A stretch of DNA of 64,000 bases from Planctomycetota bacterium (GCA_029259655.1 JAJDET010000366.1:1-64000), one strand, 5' to 3'. Counted from the stretch's first letter, positions 41,243 to 49,103 are shown. Program-made: numbers and translations. The notes: a model not told the origin generated them from the letters alone.

Positions 41243-41713
41243 TCAGTCCGTCTTCACATCGATTCGCCGAGCTCGCGACGGTTCGGTCCTGAGAAAGGAG
41301 ACCTCGAGGATTCCCTTCTTGTAATGGGCGTCGATCGTGTCCGCGTCGGTCACGAGACCGGTCGGGAGCGCGATCGAGCGCTCGAAGGGGCCGTACTGCG
41401 ACTCGACGTGGTGGAAGCACTCTTCCTCCTCCTCGTCACTCCACTTTCGCTCGCCCGAGATGACGAGCTGATCGCCCATCACCTGTACCTGGATGTCGTC
41501 CTCCTCGAGCCCGGGGAGCTCCGCGGTGACCGTGAACCGGGTCTCGGTCTCCGAGACGTTGACGGGCGGGAACCCGGACGTCCGGAGGACCTCGGGGAGC
41601 CGGCTCTCGAGCGCCGCGAGGGGGGTTGCCAGGGCCCCTCGGAAGTTGTCCCAGAAGTAGTCGCTATCGGGCCGAGCGCTGATCGCACGCTTTTTCCAAG
41701 GGGTGAGTTTCAT
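41243..41713 (-). CDS. Hsp20 / alpha-crystallin small heat shock protein
   Basis: 156 residues. The alpha-crystallin domain covers about 50-145, with AELPGLEEDDIQVQVMGDQLVISGE split across its first strands and YKKGILEVSF as the conserved A-x-x-x-n-GvL-like strand. A C-terminal IDV (I-x-V) is available for oligomer contacts. ATP-independent holdase chaperone. The ATG at 41713 has AGGAGG 7 bases upstream and is preferred to ATG at 41731. Divergent from the histidine kinase gene (118 bp between), so the chaperone gene and the sensor gene may share control elements. Counterpart of HspX/Acr in the DosR regulon. Confidence 0.95.
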   Translation of the reverse strand: MKLTPWKKRAISARPDSDYFWDNFRGALATPLAALESRLPEVLRTSGFPPVNVSETETRFTVTAELPGLEEDDIQVQVMGDQLVISGERKWSDEEEEECFHHVESQYGPFERSIALPTGLVTDADTIDAHYKKGILEVSFLRTEPSRARRIDVKTD

Positions 41714-41831
41714 GATTGCCTCCTCGGACATTCGGGAACAACTCGAGAGTACGCGCGGGCCTCGGAGACGGCGCCTAGTAGAGCGACGTAGTCGGGGTTC
41801 GAAGGTTGCGTAGCGGTTATCCTCGACGGAG

Positions 41832-43703
41832 ATGAAAGAGCACCTCGACGAGGAGAGCGCGAAGGCCACGCTCTCGAAGGTCGGAGCCGAGTCTCTCTCG
41901 AGCTACATCGAGCGGTCCGTCGACCTGATCACGGTCGTCGACCTCGAGGGGCGATTCCTCTACGTCAACCCGGCCTCGGAGCGGTTCTTCGGAGTGCCGC
42001 CCGCGGACTGCGAGGGTCGACAGGCCTTCGACTTCGTCCACGCCGACGACGTGGAATCCACGCGGGCCGCGCTAGGCACGTGGCTCGAGAAGCGCGAGAC
42101 GAGCGCGGAGACGCACGAGAACCGGCAGGTGAACGCAACCACGGGCGAAGTGTTCCACGTCCTGTGGACGATCGTTCCCGAGCTCGACGAGGAAGGGCTC
42201 CCGTGCAAATTCACGTCGATCGCGCGTGACATCACCGAGCTCCGACGCGTCGAGCGCGAGCTGACGTCCAAGGAGCTCTATCTCCGGTCGATCTTCGCCG
42301 GAATGCTCGACGCGGTCGTGACCATCGACCCCATCGGCACCATCGTGGACGCCAGCACGTCCTGCTTCGACGTCTTCGGCTACCCGTCCGACGAGCTGGT
42401 CGGAAAGAACGTCTCGATGCTGATGCCCGAGCCGCATCGTTCCAGCCACGACGACTACCTGGCTCGCTATCGCGAGACGGGCGAGACGTGGATCCTGAAC
42501 ACGACGCGACGGTTCGAGTGCGTCCACGCGAGCGGGAAGGCCATCATCTGCGAGCTCGCCGTCTCGCGCATCGACATCCCCGGTGGTGGAGTGTTCTTCT
42601 GCGGGAGCTTCCGGGACGTCACCGAACGCGTCCGGACCGAATCCATCCTGGCCGAGAACGAGCGCCGCTTCAGGGCCGTCTTCGACCAGGAGTTCCAGTA
42701 CGTCGGCATGCTCGCGCCGGACGGCACGCTGTTCGAGGTGAACCAGGCGGCTCTCGAGGTCATCGGTGCCGATCGTGCAGAGGTCATCGGCACGCCGTTC
42801 TGGGAGACGCGCTGGTGGGAGCACTCGGAGGACGAGCGCGTACGCCTGCGCGAGGCGGTCGAGGCCGCCGCACGCGGAGAGCTCACGCGTTTCGAGGCGC
42901 GGGTCGTCACGCCCGACGGCGATCGTCGGTCGGTCGACTTCTCGGTGAAGCCCGTCATCGACGAGGCGGGCGAGGTCGTGCTGCTCGTCGCCGAGGGTCG
43001 GGACATCACAGCGATGAAGCGGGCTCAAGAGCGCGAGACGTCCATGCTCCGCGCCTTCGCGAGCATCGGCGAGTCCGCCTCCGTGCTGGCGCACGAGATC
43101 AAGAACCCGATCACCGCCGTGAACGCCGCGCTGCGCGCCGTCGCCAAGGAGCTCGGAGAGGACGAGAAGGAGATCCTCGAGGAGCTCGTCGGGCGCATGC
43201 AGAAGCTCGAGCGGCTGATCCGGAGAACGCTGACCTTCGCGAAGCCGCTCGAGGTGCGCGTGCGGCGCGTCGACGTCGCGGAGCTGTTCGCCGAGATCTC
43301 CGGCATGCTCGCGGACGAGCTCGAGGAGAAGGGCGTCACGCTCGAGACCTCGTGCGAGGAAGCCTGCCCGCTGGTCGTCGCGGACGGCGACCTCCTGGAG
43401 GAGGTCCTGCTCAACCTCGCGCGCAACGCGATGGAGGCCGGTGCTCGCACGGTGAAGCTCTCCGAGCAGCGGGTGGACAACGACTTCGTCTGCATGGCCG
43501 TCGACGACGACGGCTCCGGAATCGCACCCAGCATCCTGACGAGCATGTTCGCTCCGTTCGTCACCACCAAGGAGACGGGGACGGGGATCGGGCTCGCGAT
43601 CTCCAAGAAGATCGTCGAGCAGCACGGCGGGAGGATCCGGGCCGGCGCGAGCGAGCTCGGCGGAGCGCGATTCGAGGTCACACTCCCGGCGTCACCCGGC
43701 TGA
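41832..43703 (+). CDS. three-PAS sensor histidine kinase with FixL-like haem-PAS signature
   Basis: 623 residues, no membrane helix. PAS1 about 22-138, PAS2 about 148-265, PAS3 about 275-395, HisKA about 405-475 with phospho-acceptor His421 (LAHEIKNPITAV), then HATPase (LLNLARNAMEAG, DDGSGI, TGTGIGLAI). PAS2 contains MPEPHRSSHDDYLARYRETG: aligned to Bradyrhizobium FixL, His206 falls on the haem ligand His200 and Arg226 on Arg220, which contacts bound oxygen, with identical spacing; FFCGSFRDVTER matches the last PAS strand. This predicts a cytoplasmic haem-based oxygen sensor. The response-regulator gene follows after 221 bp. The ATG at 41832 is the first in frame. Haem binding is predicted from motif alignment only. 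Confidence 0.9.
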   Translation: MKEHLDEESAKATLSKVGAESLSSYIERSVDLITVVDLEGRFLYVNPASERFFGVPPADCEGRQAFDFVHADDVESTRAALGTWLEKRETSAETHENRQVNATTGEVFHVLWTIVPELDEEGLPCKFTSIARDITELRRVERELTSKELYLRSIFAGMLDAVVTIDPIGTIVDASTSCFDVFGYPSDELVGKNVSMLMPEPHRSSHDDYLARYRETGETWILNTTRRFECVHASGKAIICELAVSRIDIPGGGVFFCGSFRDVTERVRTESILAENERRFRAVFDQEFQYVGMLAPDGTLFEVNQAALEVIGADRAEVIGTPFWETRWWEHSEDERVRLREAVEAAARGELTRFEARVVTPDGDRRSVDFSVKPVIDEAGEVVLLVAEGRDITAMKRAQERETSMLRAFASIGESASVLAHEIKNPITAVNAALRAVAKELGEDEKEILEELVGRMQKLERLIRRTLTFAKPLEVRVRRVDVAELFAEISGMLADELEEKGVTLETSCEEACPLVVADGDLLEEVLLNLARNAMEAGARTVKLSEQRVDNDFVCMAVDDDGSGIAPSILTSMFAPFVTTKETGTGIGLAISKKIVEQHGGRIRAGASELGGARFEVTLPASPG

Positions 43704-43837
43704 CGCGGGATCGCCCCGCGCGTGTCCGGAGGCTCGGCCGCGTGCTCCTCGGGCCGGCGCTGGTGGACACTGACGCCGTCCCCGCCTGTTGCCGCAGTGC
43801 GAGTGGTCAGACCGGGGGCGTATCGAGATGAGAACAA

Positions 43838-43844
43838 GTGCGTA
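43838..43844 (+). promoter_or_regulatory. GTGCGTA element upstream of the response regulator
   Basis: GTGCGTA followed by GTAGGCA, 81 bp before the regulator start. The same heptamer occurs upstream of both nearby USP genes (38445, 45111). A possible -10 box TAGAAT lies at 43884-43889. Candidate autoregulatory site; weak. Confidence 0.3.
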
Positions 43845-43924
43845 GTAGGCATCGAGTGCGCAGACCGCAGACGCACGGGGCGTAGAATCTCTCTACTGAA
43901 CCGCAACCCTTTCTTCCTCGAGCC

Positions 43925-44587
43925 ATGGAAGACCAGCCAACTCTCGTTTACCTCATCGACGATCAGGCGATGATCCGCGCCGCGTTTCGGAGCATGCTCG
44001 AAGCCGACGCGAGATTCTCGGTCGTCGGCGACAGCGGAGACGCTCGTGCCGCAATCGCGGAGATCGAGCGATCGATGCCGGACATCGTCCTCCTGGACAT
44101 CACGATGCCGGGACTCTCGGGGATCGACGCGATCCCCCTGATCCGCAAGGCGTCGCGCCGGACGAAGGTGGTGATGATGACGCACCACAAGGGCGAGACG
44201 TTCGTCGACCAGGCGCTTCGCGCGGGAGCCGAGGGCTACCTCGCGAAGGACTCGGATCCCAGCGAGCTCTTCCTCGCCATCGAAGCCGTTCATCGCGGCG
44301 ACCCGTTCGTGTCCCCGCGCGTCGCGGCAGGACTCGTCTCGCGCTACCGCGTGGGAGAGGACGTCAACTCGAAATCCGCGAGCCGGCTCGAGACTCTCAC
44401 GCCGCGCGAGCGCGAGGTCTTCCAGCTCCTCGCGCTGGGGAAGGCGAACAAGGAAGTCGCTCGCGAGCTGGGAATGAGCCTCGGAACGGCCAAGAAGCAC
44501 CGCGAGAACTTGCAGCGCAAGCTCGACTGCCACTCTGCGGCCGAGCTGGCCCGCCTCGCCATTCGCGAGGGGCTGCTCTCCAGCTGA
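43925..44587 (+). CDS. NarL/FixJ-family response regulator
   Basis: 220 residues. Receiver domain about 5-120 with Asp12/Asp13, phospho-acceptor Asp58 (IVLLDITMPG), Thr and Lys (YLAKD) positions intact. LuxR-type HTH at about 155-215 (LTPREREVFQLLALGKANKEV, LGMSLGTAKKHRENLQRKL). The natural partner of the haem-PAS kinase upstream, and, like DosR and FixJ, a member of the NarL class. ATG at 43925. Target genes are inferred to be the surrounding USP, CBS, hsp20 and ferredoxin genes. Convergent with the single-domain USP gene, 6 bp apart. Confidence 0.94.
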   Translation: MEDQPTLVYLIDDQAMIRAAFRSMLEADARFSVVGDSGDARAAIAEIERSMPDIVLLDITMPGLSGIDAIPLIRKASRRTKVVMMTHHKGETFVDQALRAGAEGYLAKDSDPSELFLAIEAVHRGDPFVSPRVAAGLVSRYRVGEDVNSKSASRLETLTPREREVFQLLALGKANKEVARELGMSLGTAKKHRENLQRKLDCHSAAELARLAIREGLLSS

Positions 44588-44593
44588 GAGCGC

Positions 44594-45043
44594 TCAGGGC
44601 TTCGCCTGGGGGAACGACAGCACCGGCACCGTCGAGTGACGGATGATCGCCTCCGCGACGCTGCCCAGGGCGAGGTGGCGGAAACCTGTCCGCCCGTGCG
44701 TGGAGATGCACAGGAGGTCCACGTCGTGGTTCTCCGCCCAGTCGGCCACGCCCGGCGCAACCTTCTCGGCGGTGATGACCTCGATGGCCACCTCGATGTC
44801 CGCCCCGAACGCACTGCGTGCCTCCTCGAGGGCGGTCTTCGCCTCGGCGATGCGCTTGTGCGTGTCCGGTGGCGAGATCGGCGGAGCCAGCGGTGCTCCG
44901 TGGGGCGCGATCCGGAGCTCCTCCGCGACGTGCATGAGTGTGACCCTGGCACCCATCGCGCGGGCAAGGTCCGCGACCGTCGGCGCGTGTTGAAGGGACT
45001 CCTGCGAGAGGTCCGAAGTGATGAGGATGTGGTCGATCTTCAT
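44594..45043 (-). CDS. universal stress protein, single UspA domain
   Basis: 149 residues; one complete USP domain (KIDHILITSDLSQESLQ at the start, ISTHGRTGFRHLALGSVAEAII as ATP-binding loop G-2x-G-9x-G-S). ATG at 45043. Cytoplasmic, likely dimeric. The 113-bp region upstream carries GTGCGTACGC, with GTGCGTA as in other island promoters. Last stress gene of the island. Confidence 0.94.
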   Translation of the reverse strand: MKIDHILITSDLSQESLQHAPTVADLARAMGARVTLMHVAEELRIAPHGAPLAPPISPPDTHKRIAEAKTALEEARSAFGADIEVAIEVITAEKVAPGVADWAENHDVDLLCISTHGRTGFRHLALGSVAEAIIRHSTVPVLSFPQAKP

Positions 45044-45110
45044 GGCGGGTAGTGGGCTGGATCTCGTAGGTCAGTATGCAGCAATGCGCACGCGTAGTGG
45101 TCGCGTCCAG

Positions 45111-45117
45111 GTGCGTA
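45111..45117. promoter_or_regulatory. GTGCGTA element upstream of the single-domain USP gene
   Basis: GTGCGTACGCCCGCA, containing the 8-bp perfect palindrome GCGTACGC (45113-45120), 68 bp upstream of the USP start and 40 bp past the stop of the DUF445 gene. Third copy of GTGCGTA in the island's intergenic DNA. Candidate regulator site; inferred. Confidence 0.35.
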
Positions 45118-45156
45118 CGCCCGCATGGGGCCATCGTCGTAGGCCAGGCGAGCCCA

Positions 45157-45759
45157 TCAGGCGAGCGCCTGCATCGCCAGAACCTGCGTGATCCCGATCA
45201 GGATCCCCAGCAGTGCGCCCAGGAGCTCGATCGTGCGCAGCTCGCGCGAGGCCACCTCGAGCACGAGCGCCTCCAGCTTCTCGACCGAGAAGGCTGCGAC
45301 CTTCTCGCGAACGAGAGCCTTCACGTCGAGCCCGTGCTCCAGGGTCTCCTCGAAGCGATCGAGCAGCGCACCGCGGTCCTTGAGGAGGCTCTTCACGAGG
45401 CTGTCGCGCAGATCGGCGATCCGCTCGTCCGTCAGGAACCCGCCGACGAGCGGCAGCGAGCGCAGGCTCTCGACCTTGCGCGCGAGCCCGCGATCGAGCG
45501 CTTCCTTGACGATGCTCTCGAGGTCGATCCCCTCCAGCCCGCGCGCGATGTCCTCGTGGTCGAGCAGGTGATCGCCGACGATGCGCCCGATGCTCTCCGC
45601 GAGCTCCGGCTGGCGCCGCGGGACCAGGCCCTGGAAGCAGAGACCGAGGAACTTCACGGGGCGGACCGGCCGGAAGATCATCCGCACCGCGAGGTAGTTG
45701 GTCAGGTAACCGATCGCGCCGCCGAGCAGCGGGACGAGGATCCAGGTCCAGGGGCTCAT
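45157..45759 (-). CDS. DUF445 family membrane protein
   Basis: 200 residues. The N-terminal helix and signature WILVPLLGGAIGYLTNYLAV, followed by MIFRPVRPVKFLGLCFQGLVPRRQ, are characteristic of the DUF445/YheB family. A long amphipathic helical region (about 45-175) and a C-terminal membrane helix (LLGALLGILIGITQVLA) complete it. Function of the family is not established. ATG at 45759; the open frame continues 21 codons upstream without similarity and into the divergent MarR promoter region. Confidence 0.88.
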   Translation of the reverse strand: MSPWTWILVPLLGGAIGYLTNYLAVRMIFRPVRPVKFLGLCFQGLVPRRQPELAESIGRIVGDHLLDHEDIARGLEGIDLESIVKEALDRGLARKVESLRSLPLVGGFLTDERIADLRDSLVKSLLKDRGALLDRFEETLEHGLDVKALVREKVAAFSVEKLEALVLEVASRELRTIELLGALLGILIGITQVLAMQALA

Positions 45760-45812
45760 GCCGGCGGAGGATAGCGAGGCCTGCCACGACCCCCATCGCC
45801 GCAGACGCGAGC

Positions 45813-45841
45813 TTGCAGCCAATTTAATTGGTTGCTACAAG
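45813..45841 (+). promoter_or_regulatory. promoter with MarR-type operator for the MarR-GNAT gene
   Basis: TTGCAG (45813-45818), a 17-bp spacer and TACAAG (45836-45841) form a promoter. The spacer is filled by CCAATTTAATTGG (45819-45831), a perfect palindrome around one base, and symmetry extends with one mismatch pair to 45815-45835. An AT-rich palindrome in such GC-rich DNA, placed between -35 and -10, is typical of MarR autorepression. The predicted transcript start is within a few bases of the ATG at 45849, so the mRNA may be leaderless. Confidence 0.75.
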
Positions 45842-45848
45842 CACTTGA

Positions 45849-46784
45849 ATGTCCCGGGATCAGATCGCCGACCTGCGCTCGTCCTCGCGCAGCGTGGTGC
45901 GCCGGCTCGGGATGCTCGGCACCCGCTGGGAGCGGACCGGCCATTCCCACTCCCAGTGCCACGCCCTCATCGAGCTCGGGGCCCGGGGCCCCCTCACTCC
46001 GGGCGAGCTGGCCCAGCGTCTGGAGCTCGATCGCTCGACGGTCAGCCGCCTCGTCGCCTCGCTCGTTCGCGCGGGCTGGGTGGCGGACGCACCCCACGCG
46101 AGTGACGGTCGGAGCAAGGCTCTGCGGCTGACCGGGGCCGGCACGCGCGAGGTGCACCGGATCGACGAGAGCGCCGACGAGCTCGTGGCCGGCGCCCTCT
46201 CGGAGCTGTGCGATGAAGAGCGCACCGCGGTCGTCGACGGCATGGCCCTGTACGCGCGAGCGCTCGCTCGGTGGCGCGCAGAGGTGGAGTACGAGATCGC
46301 TCCCATCGAAGCAGGGGACGCCGCCGCGATGGCGCGCATCGTCCGCCAGGTGATGACGGACTTCGGCGCGGTCGGCTGCGGCTTCGCGAGTGAGGACGAG
46401 GAGCTCGACGACCTTCACGGAGCGTACGACGAGGCGGACCGCGCGTACTTCGTGGTTCGCGACGACGGCGAGGTGCTCGGTGGTGGCGGCATAGCGCCGC
46501 TCGAAGGCGGGCCGGACGGGGTTTGCGAGTTGCGCAAGATGTACCTCGCAGCCGGCGCACGCGGGAAGGGCCTCGGGCGCCGACTCCTCGAACACTGTCT
46601 CGCAACAGCACCGGGGCTGGGCTTCCATACCGTCTACCTCGAGACGTTGGATGCCATGTCGGAGGCGCGCCGCCTCTACGAGAAGGCCGGGTTCCGCCCG
46701 CTGGAGGGCCCCATGGGGCAAACGGGCCACCACGGTTGCAACGCGTGGTTCGTCCTGGAGCTGACTACAGGTCCGTCGCGATGA
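45849..46784 (+). CDS. MarR-family regulator / GNAT N-acetyltransferase fusion
   Basis: 311 residues. Residues 1-145 are a MarR winged helix (CHALIELGARGPLTPGELAQ, LDRSTVSRLVASLVRAGWV, wing with SDGRSKALRLT). Residues 150-308 are a GNAT domain with the acetyl-CoA loop RKMYLAAGARGKGLGRRLLE and YEKAGFRPLEG. This fusion is known in many bacteria; the GNAT part may acetylate a small metabolite sensed by the same protein. The operator upstream suggests autoregulation. ATG at 45849 with no Shine-Dalgarno, consistent with leaderless translation. Its end overlaps the small convergent gene by 20 bp. Confidence 0.93.
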   Translation: MSRDQIADLRSSSRSVVRRLGMLGTRWERTGHSHSQCHALIELGARGPLTPGELAQRLELDRSTVSRLVASLVRAGWVADAPHASDGRSKALRLTGAGTREVHRIDESADELVAGALSELCDEERTAVVDGMALYARALARWRAEVEYEIAPIEAGDAAAMARIVRQVMTDFGAVGCGFASEDEELDDLHGAYDEADRAYFVVRDDGEVLGGGGIAPLEGGPDGVCELRKMYLAAGARGKGLGRRLLEHCLATAPGLGFHTVYLETLDAMSEARRLYEKAGFRPLEGPMGQTGHHGCNAWFVLELTTGPSR

Positions 46785-46875
46785 CGTACATGAGGTAGAC
46801 GACTCCGAGGACGAAGCCGCCGGCGACGATCAGGAGGACGCGCAGGCTCTTCCGGTCTTCGCTGTTGAGCGGCAC
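46765..46875 (-). CDS. 36-residue single-helix membrane peptide next to oxidase subunit III
   Basis: A small frame that reads VPLNSEDRKSLRV, then one hydrophobic helix (LLIVAGGFVLGVVYLMYVIA) and ends TDL. GTG start one base after the stop of the subunit-III gene, so it is almost certainly co-translated. The basic N-terminus and single helix resemble the small subunit IV/CtaF-like peptides that accompany haem-copper oxidases, but the sequence is too short to assign a family. It overlaps the MarR-GNAT 3' end by 20 bp. Confidence 0.65.
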   Translation of the reverse strand: MPLNSEDRKSLRVLLIVAGGFVLGVVYLMYVIATDL

Positions 46876-46876
46876 G

Positions 46877-47626
46877 TCAGGTGCTCAAGTACAGCACCGC
46901 GAAGAGCGCGATCCACACGCCCCCCATGAAGTGCCAGTAGAGCGAGCCGAGCTTGAGGGGGAGGGTCCACGCTCCGCGCTCGGCACGCGCGAGCCAGCGC
47001 ACGCGCGCGAGATATCCGAGACCCGCCACGACGTGCAACGCGTGGAGGAAGGAGAACGTGTAGAAGGCCGTTCCCCAGGCATTGCTCGAGATCTCGGTCC
47101 CCGCCGACCAGAGCTCCCTCCAGACGTACGCCTGTGCTGCGACGAAGCCGCAGCCGAGGAGCAGAGCGATCCCGACCCAACGGCGTGCCGCGGCGCGCCG
47201 CGCCCCGATGTCCGTGCGCGAGGTGCGGGTCAGCGCCACACTGCTCGCCACGAGCAGGGCGGTGCTCGCCCAGAGCCCGTTGGGCGTGCCCCGAAAGCCC
47301 TCGGGCGGCCAGGCCTCGCTGCCGCGGCGGAGCATGAAGTAGGCCGCGACGAACACCACGAAGAGGAGCGTGATGGCCAGGAGGACGATCGAGAGTCCGA
47401 GCTCGCTCGGTCCGAGCGCCAGAGCGTCTCCCGGACGCTCGGCCGGCTCGTCCTCGTCGTCTCCGTCCCCTCCTCCACCACGACCCCCGTCCTCCGGTCC
47501 GGAGGGAGGTTGAGGAGGTCCCCCGGCCCGTTTCCGACGGCGGCGGCGGGGGGAGATCTCCGCGGCGGGGGGCACGAGAAGCCCGGTTCCGGCCCCTCCC
47601 GCATCGATGGAGGAGGAAAGCGCCAT
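46877..47626 (-). CDS. cytochrome c oxidase subunit III-like protein (orphan)
   Basis: 249 residues. After a disordered N-terminus (about 1-70, runs of Arg, Pro, Gly and Asp/Glu) come five membrane helices with typical subunit III features: LLFVVFVAAYFMLRRG, the Trp-rich WRELWSAG, FYTFSFLHALHVVAGL (Gly-His in the conserved helix) and LYWHFMGGVWIALFAVLYL. Subunit III helps assemble and protect the haem-copper oxidase. No subunit I or II gene is within reach; the flanking gene upstream is an unrelated rhomboid on the other strand. ATG at 47626 with CGGAG upstream. Confidence 0.87.
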   Translation of the reverse strand: MALSSSIDAGGAGTGLLVPPAAEISPRRRRRKRAGGPPQPPSGPEDGGRGGGGDGDDEDEPAERPGDALALGPSELGLSIVLLAITLLFVVFVAAYFMLRRGSEAWPPEGFRGTPNGLWASTALLVASSVALTRTSRTDIGARRAAARRWVGIALLLGCGFVAAQAYVWRELWSAGTEISSNAWGTAFYTFSFLHALHVVAGLGYLARVRWLARAERGAWTLPLKLGSLYWHFMGGVWIALFAVLYLST

Positions 47627-47712
47627 GTCTCCGAGTGAATTCTCCCCCGCTCTGGATCATTTGGTGGCGCGGAAACCCGATTCCGGCAACGCTCGCCGCC
47701 TCCCCCACGACC

Positions 47713-48657
47713 ATGGACGCCGAACCCCGCCAGCACGAGGCGATTCACCGGACCCGCTCCGCGAGGGCGGCCCGGGAGTACGGGCTCGTGCTCCGCGCCC
47801 GTGGAATTCCCTTCGTGGACGTTCACACGGGAGGCGAGCACGTGCTCGCCGTTCCGGCGGAGCGGGCCGGCGAGGCGCGCGCCGAGCTCGGGCGCTACGC
47901 GGAGGAGAACCTGGCCTGGCCCCCGGAGCGCACGGCGCCGGCCTTCGTCTCCAGCGGCAAGACCGCCGCGATCCTGTGGTGCGTGGTCATCGCGGTCGTG
48001 TTCCTCCTCGAGCGCGATCGCGCATTCTCACTCCCGTGGCACGCGGCCGGACGCGTCGACGGAGCCCGGATCGCCGCGGGCGAGTGGTGGCGTTCGATCA
48101 CCGCGCTGACACTGCACAGCGACCTCGCGCACCTGTTCGGGAACGCGCTCTTCGGCGCGGTGTTCGTCGCGCTCGCTTGCCAGCTGCTCGGTACGGGCGT
48201 GAGCCTCCTCGGCATCCTCGCGACGGGCATGCTGGGGAACCTCGTGAACGTGTGGGTCCAGGGACCGGATCACCTCTCGGTAGGGGCCTCGACCGCGGTG
48301 TTCGGCGCGATCGGGCTCCAGACCAGCTTCCTGTGGGCGCACCGCCGAAGACAGCGCTACTCGACCGTCTACGTGTGGGCCCCGATCATTCTCGGGCTCG
48401 CCTTCCTCGCGTTCCTCGGGATGCCGAGCTGGCGGCCGGAGGAGGTCCTCGAAAACCTCGCGAACGCGGAAGCCGGGTTGGTGCGCAAGACCGACTACAT
48501 GGCGCACGCCACGGGCCTCGCCGTCGGGCTGCTCCTCGGTGCGATCGCCGGGCGACTGGCGCCCGGTTCGCTGCAACGCCGAGACGTGCAGCTCACTACC
48601 GGGATCTCGTGCGCACTTGCCCTGATCCTCGCCTGGGTCCTCGCATTCGCGGCATGA
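47713..48657 (+). CDS. rhomboid family intramembrane serine protease
   Basis: 314 residues. A soluble N-terminal region (about 1-80, similar to the small domain seen in front of many rhomboids) is followed by six or seven membrane helices. Catalytic Ser193 sits in VGASTAVFGAIG and His265 in YMAHATGLAVG; HSDLAHLFGN (135-144) is the conserved loop/TM2 motif. All residues for activity are present. ATG at 47713; a GTG at 47635 would add 26 residues. Divergent from the subunit-III gene. Confidence 0.92.
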   Translation: MDAEPRQHEAIHRTRSARAAREYGLVLRARGIPFVDVHTGGEHVLAVPAERAGEARAELGRYAEENLAWPPERTAPAFVSSGKTAAILWCVVIAVVFLLERDRAFSLPWHAAGRVDGARIAAGEWWRSITALTLHSDLAHLFGNALFGAVFVALACQLLGTGVSLLGILATGMLGNLVNVWVQGPDHLSVGASTAVFGAIGLQTSFLWAHRRRQRYSTVYVWAPIILGLAFLAFLGMPSWRPEEVLENLANAEAGLVRKTDYMAHATGLAVGLLLGAIAGRLAPGSLQRRDVQLTTGISCALALILAWVLAFAA

Positions 48658-48706
48658 AAAGCGGCCGAGCCCCCCGGGACGGAGGCTCCACCAGTAATCC
48701 GCATTT

Positions 48707-48749
48707 GAACGCACGCGTGTCGGCTCGAACACGTAGCGCGCGTGCGTTC
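48707..48749. repeat. perfect 11-bp inverted repeat downstream of the rhomboid gene
   Basis: GAACGCACGCG (48707-48717) and CGCGTGCGTTC (48739-48749) are exact inverted copies with a 21-bp spacer, 50 bp past the rhomboid stop. No T-run follows, so a regulatory site or a weak terminator is possible. A second small stem (GTGCCT/AGGCAC, 48785-48803) lies further on. The surrounding 240 bp hold no gene that I can support. Confidence 0.5.
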
Positions 48750-48899
48750 CCAGATCCGGGCGTTGAGCCGGGTCGTCGCGTTCGGTGCCTGTTTTCGAGG
48801 CACGGTTTCGGGCGCTCGGCTGCTAATGAAGAGAGCACCCGAGACGATCCACCGACGACGAACATTCCCGAAGTCAACCAACCCCGAACGGTTCGCGCC

Positions 48900-49103
48900 A
48901 TGACACGCTCGCTACCCAAGGCGCACACGATCTCGCAGGAAGACTCGGCGTACCTGGCTTTCCCGGCCTTCCTCGCCCTGGTCGTCCTGACCTCGATCCT
49001 GGTGCTCGGCCTGCTCGGAGAATCCGAGCGAGAGGCCCAGGCCGGGAACGGCCCGTCCCGTACGGCGGACGAACGGGGGGAGCTGATCGTCAGGGAGTCG
49101 TGA
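48900..49103 (+). CDS. small single-helix membrane protein
   Basis: 67 residues: a short polar N-terminus (TRSLPKAHTISQEDSAY), one membrane helix (LAFPAFLALVVLTSILVLGL) and a polar acidic tail. High GC3 and the sharp hydrophobic block make it plausible, but there is no clear Shine-Dalgarno and no recognised family. Convergent with the MBL-like gene (68-bp gap). Confidence 0.5.
   Translation: MTRSLPKAHTISQEDSAYLAFPAFLALVVLTSILVLGLLGESEREAQAGNGPSRTADERGELIVRES

Noticed and set aside
41793-41830. GGTTCGAA and nearby bases as a T-loop of a tRNA
   Set aside because: No acceptor stem, anticodon arm or CCA end can be folded around it.
35691-45098. CGTAGT hexamer in four island intergenic regions (35691, 41787, 43841, 45093)
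   Set aside because: The hexamer is common within coding sequence of this window (Asp-Tyr codons on the other strand), so its intergenic copies are weak evidence.
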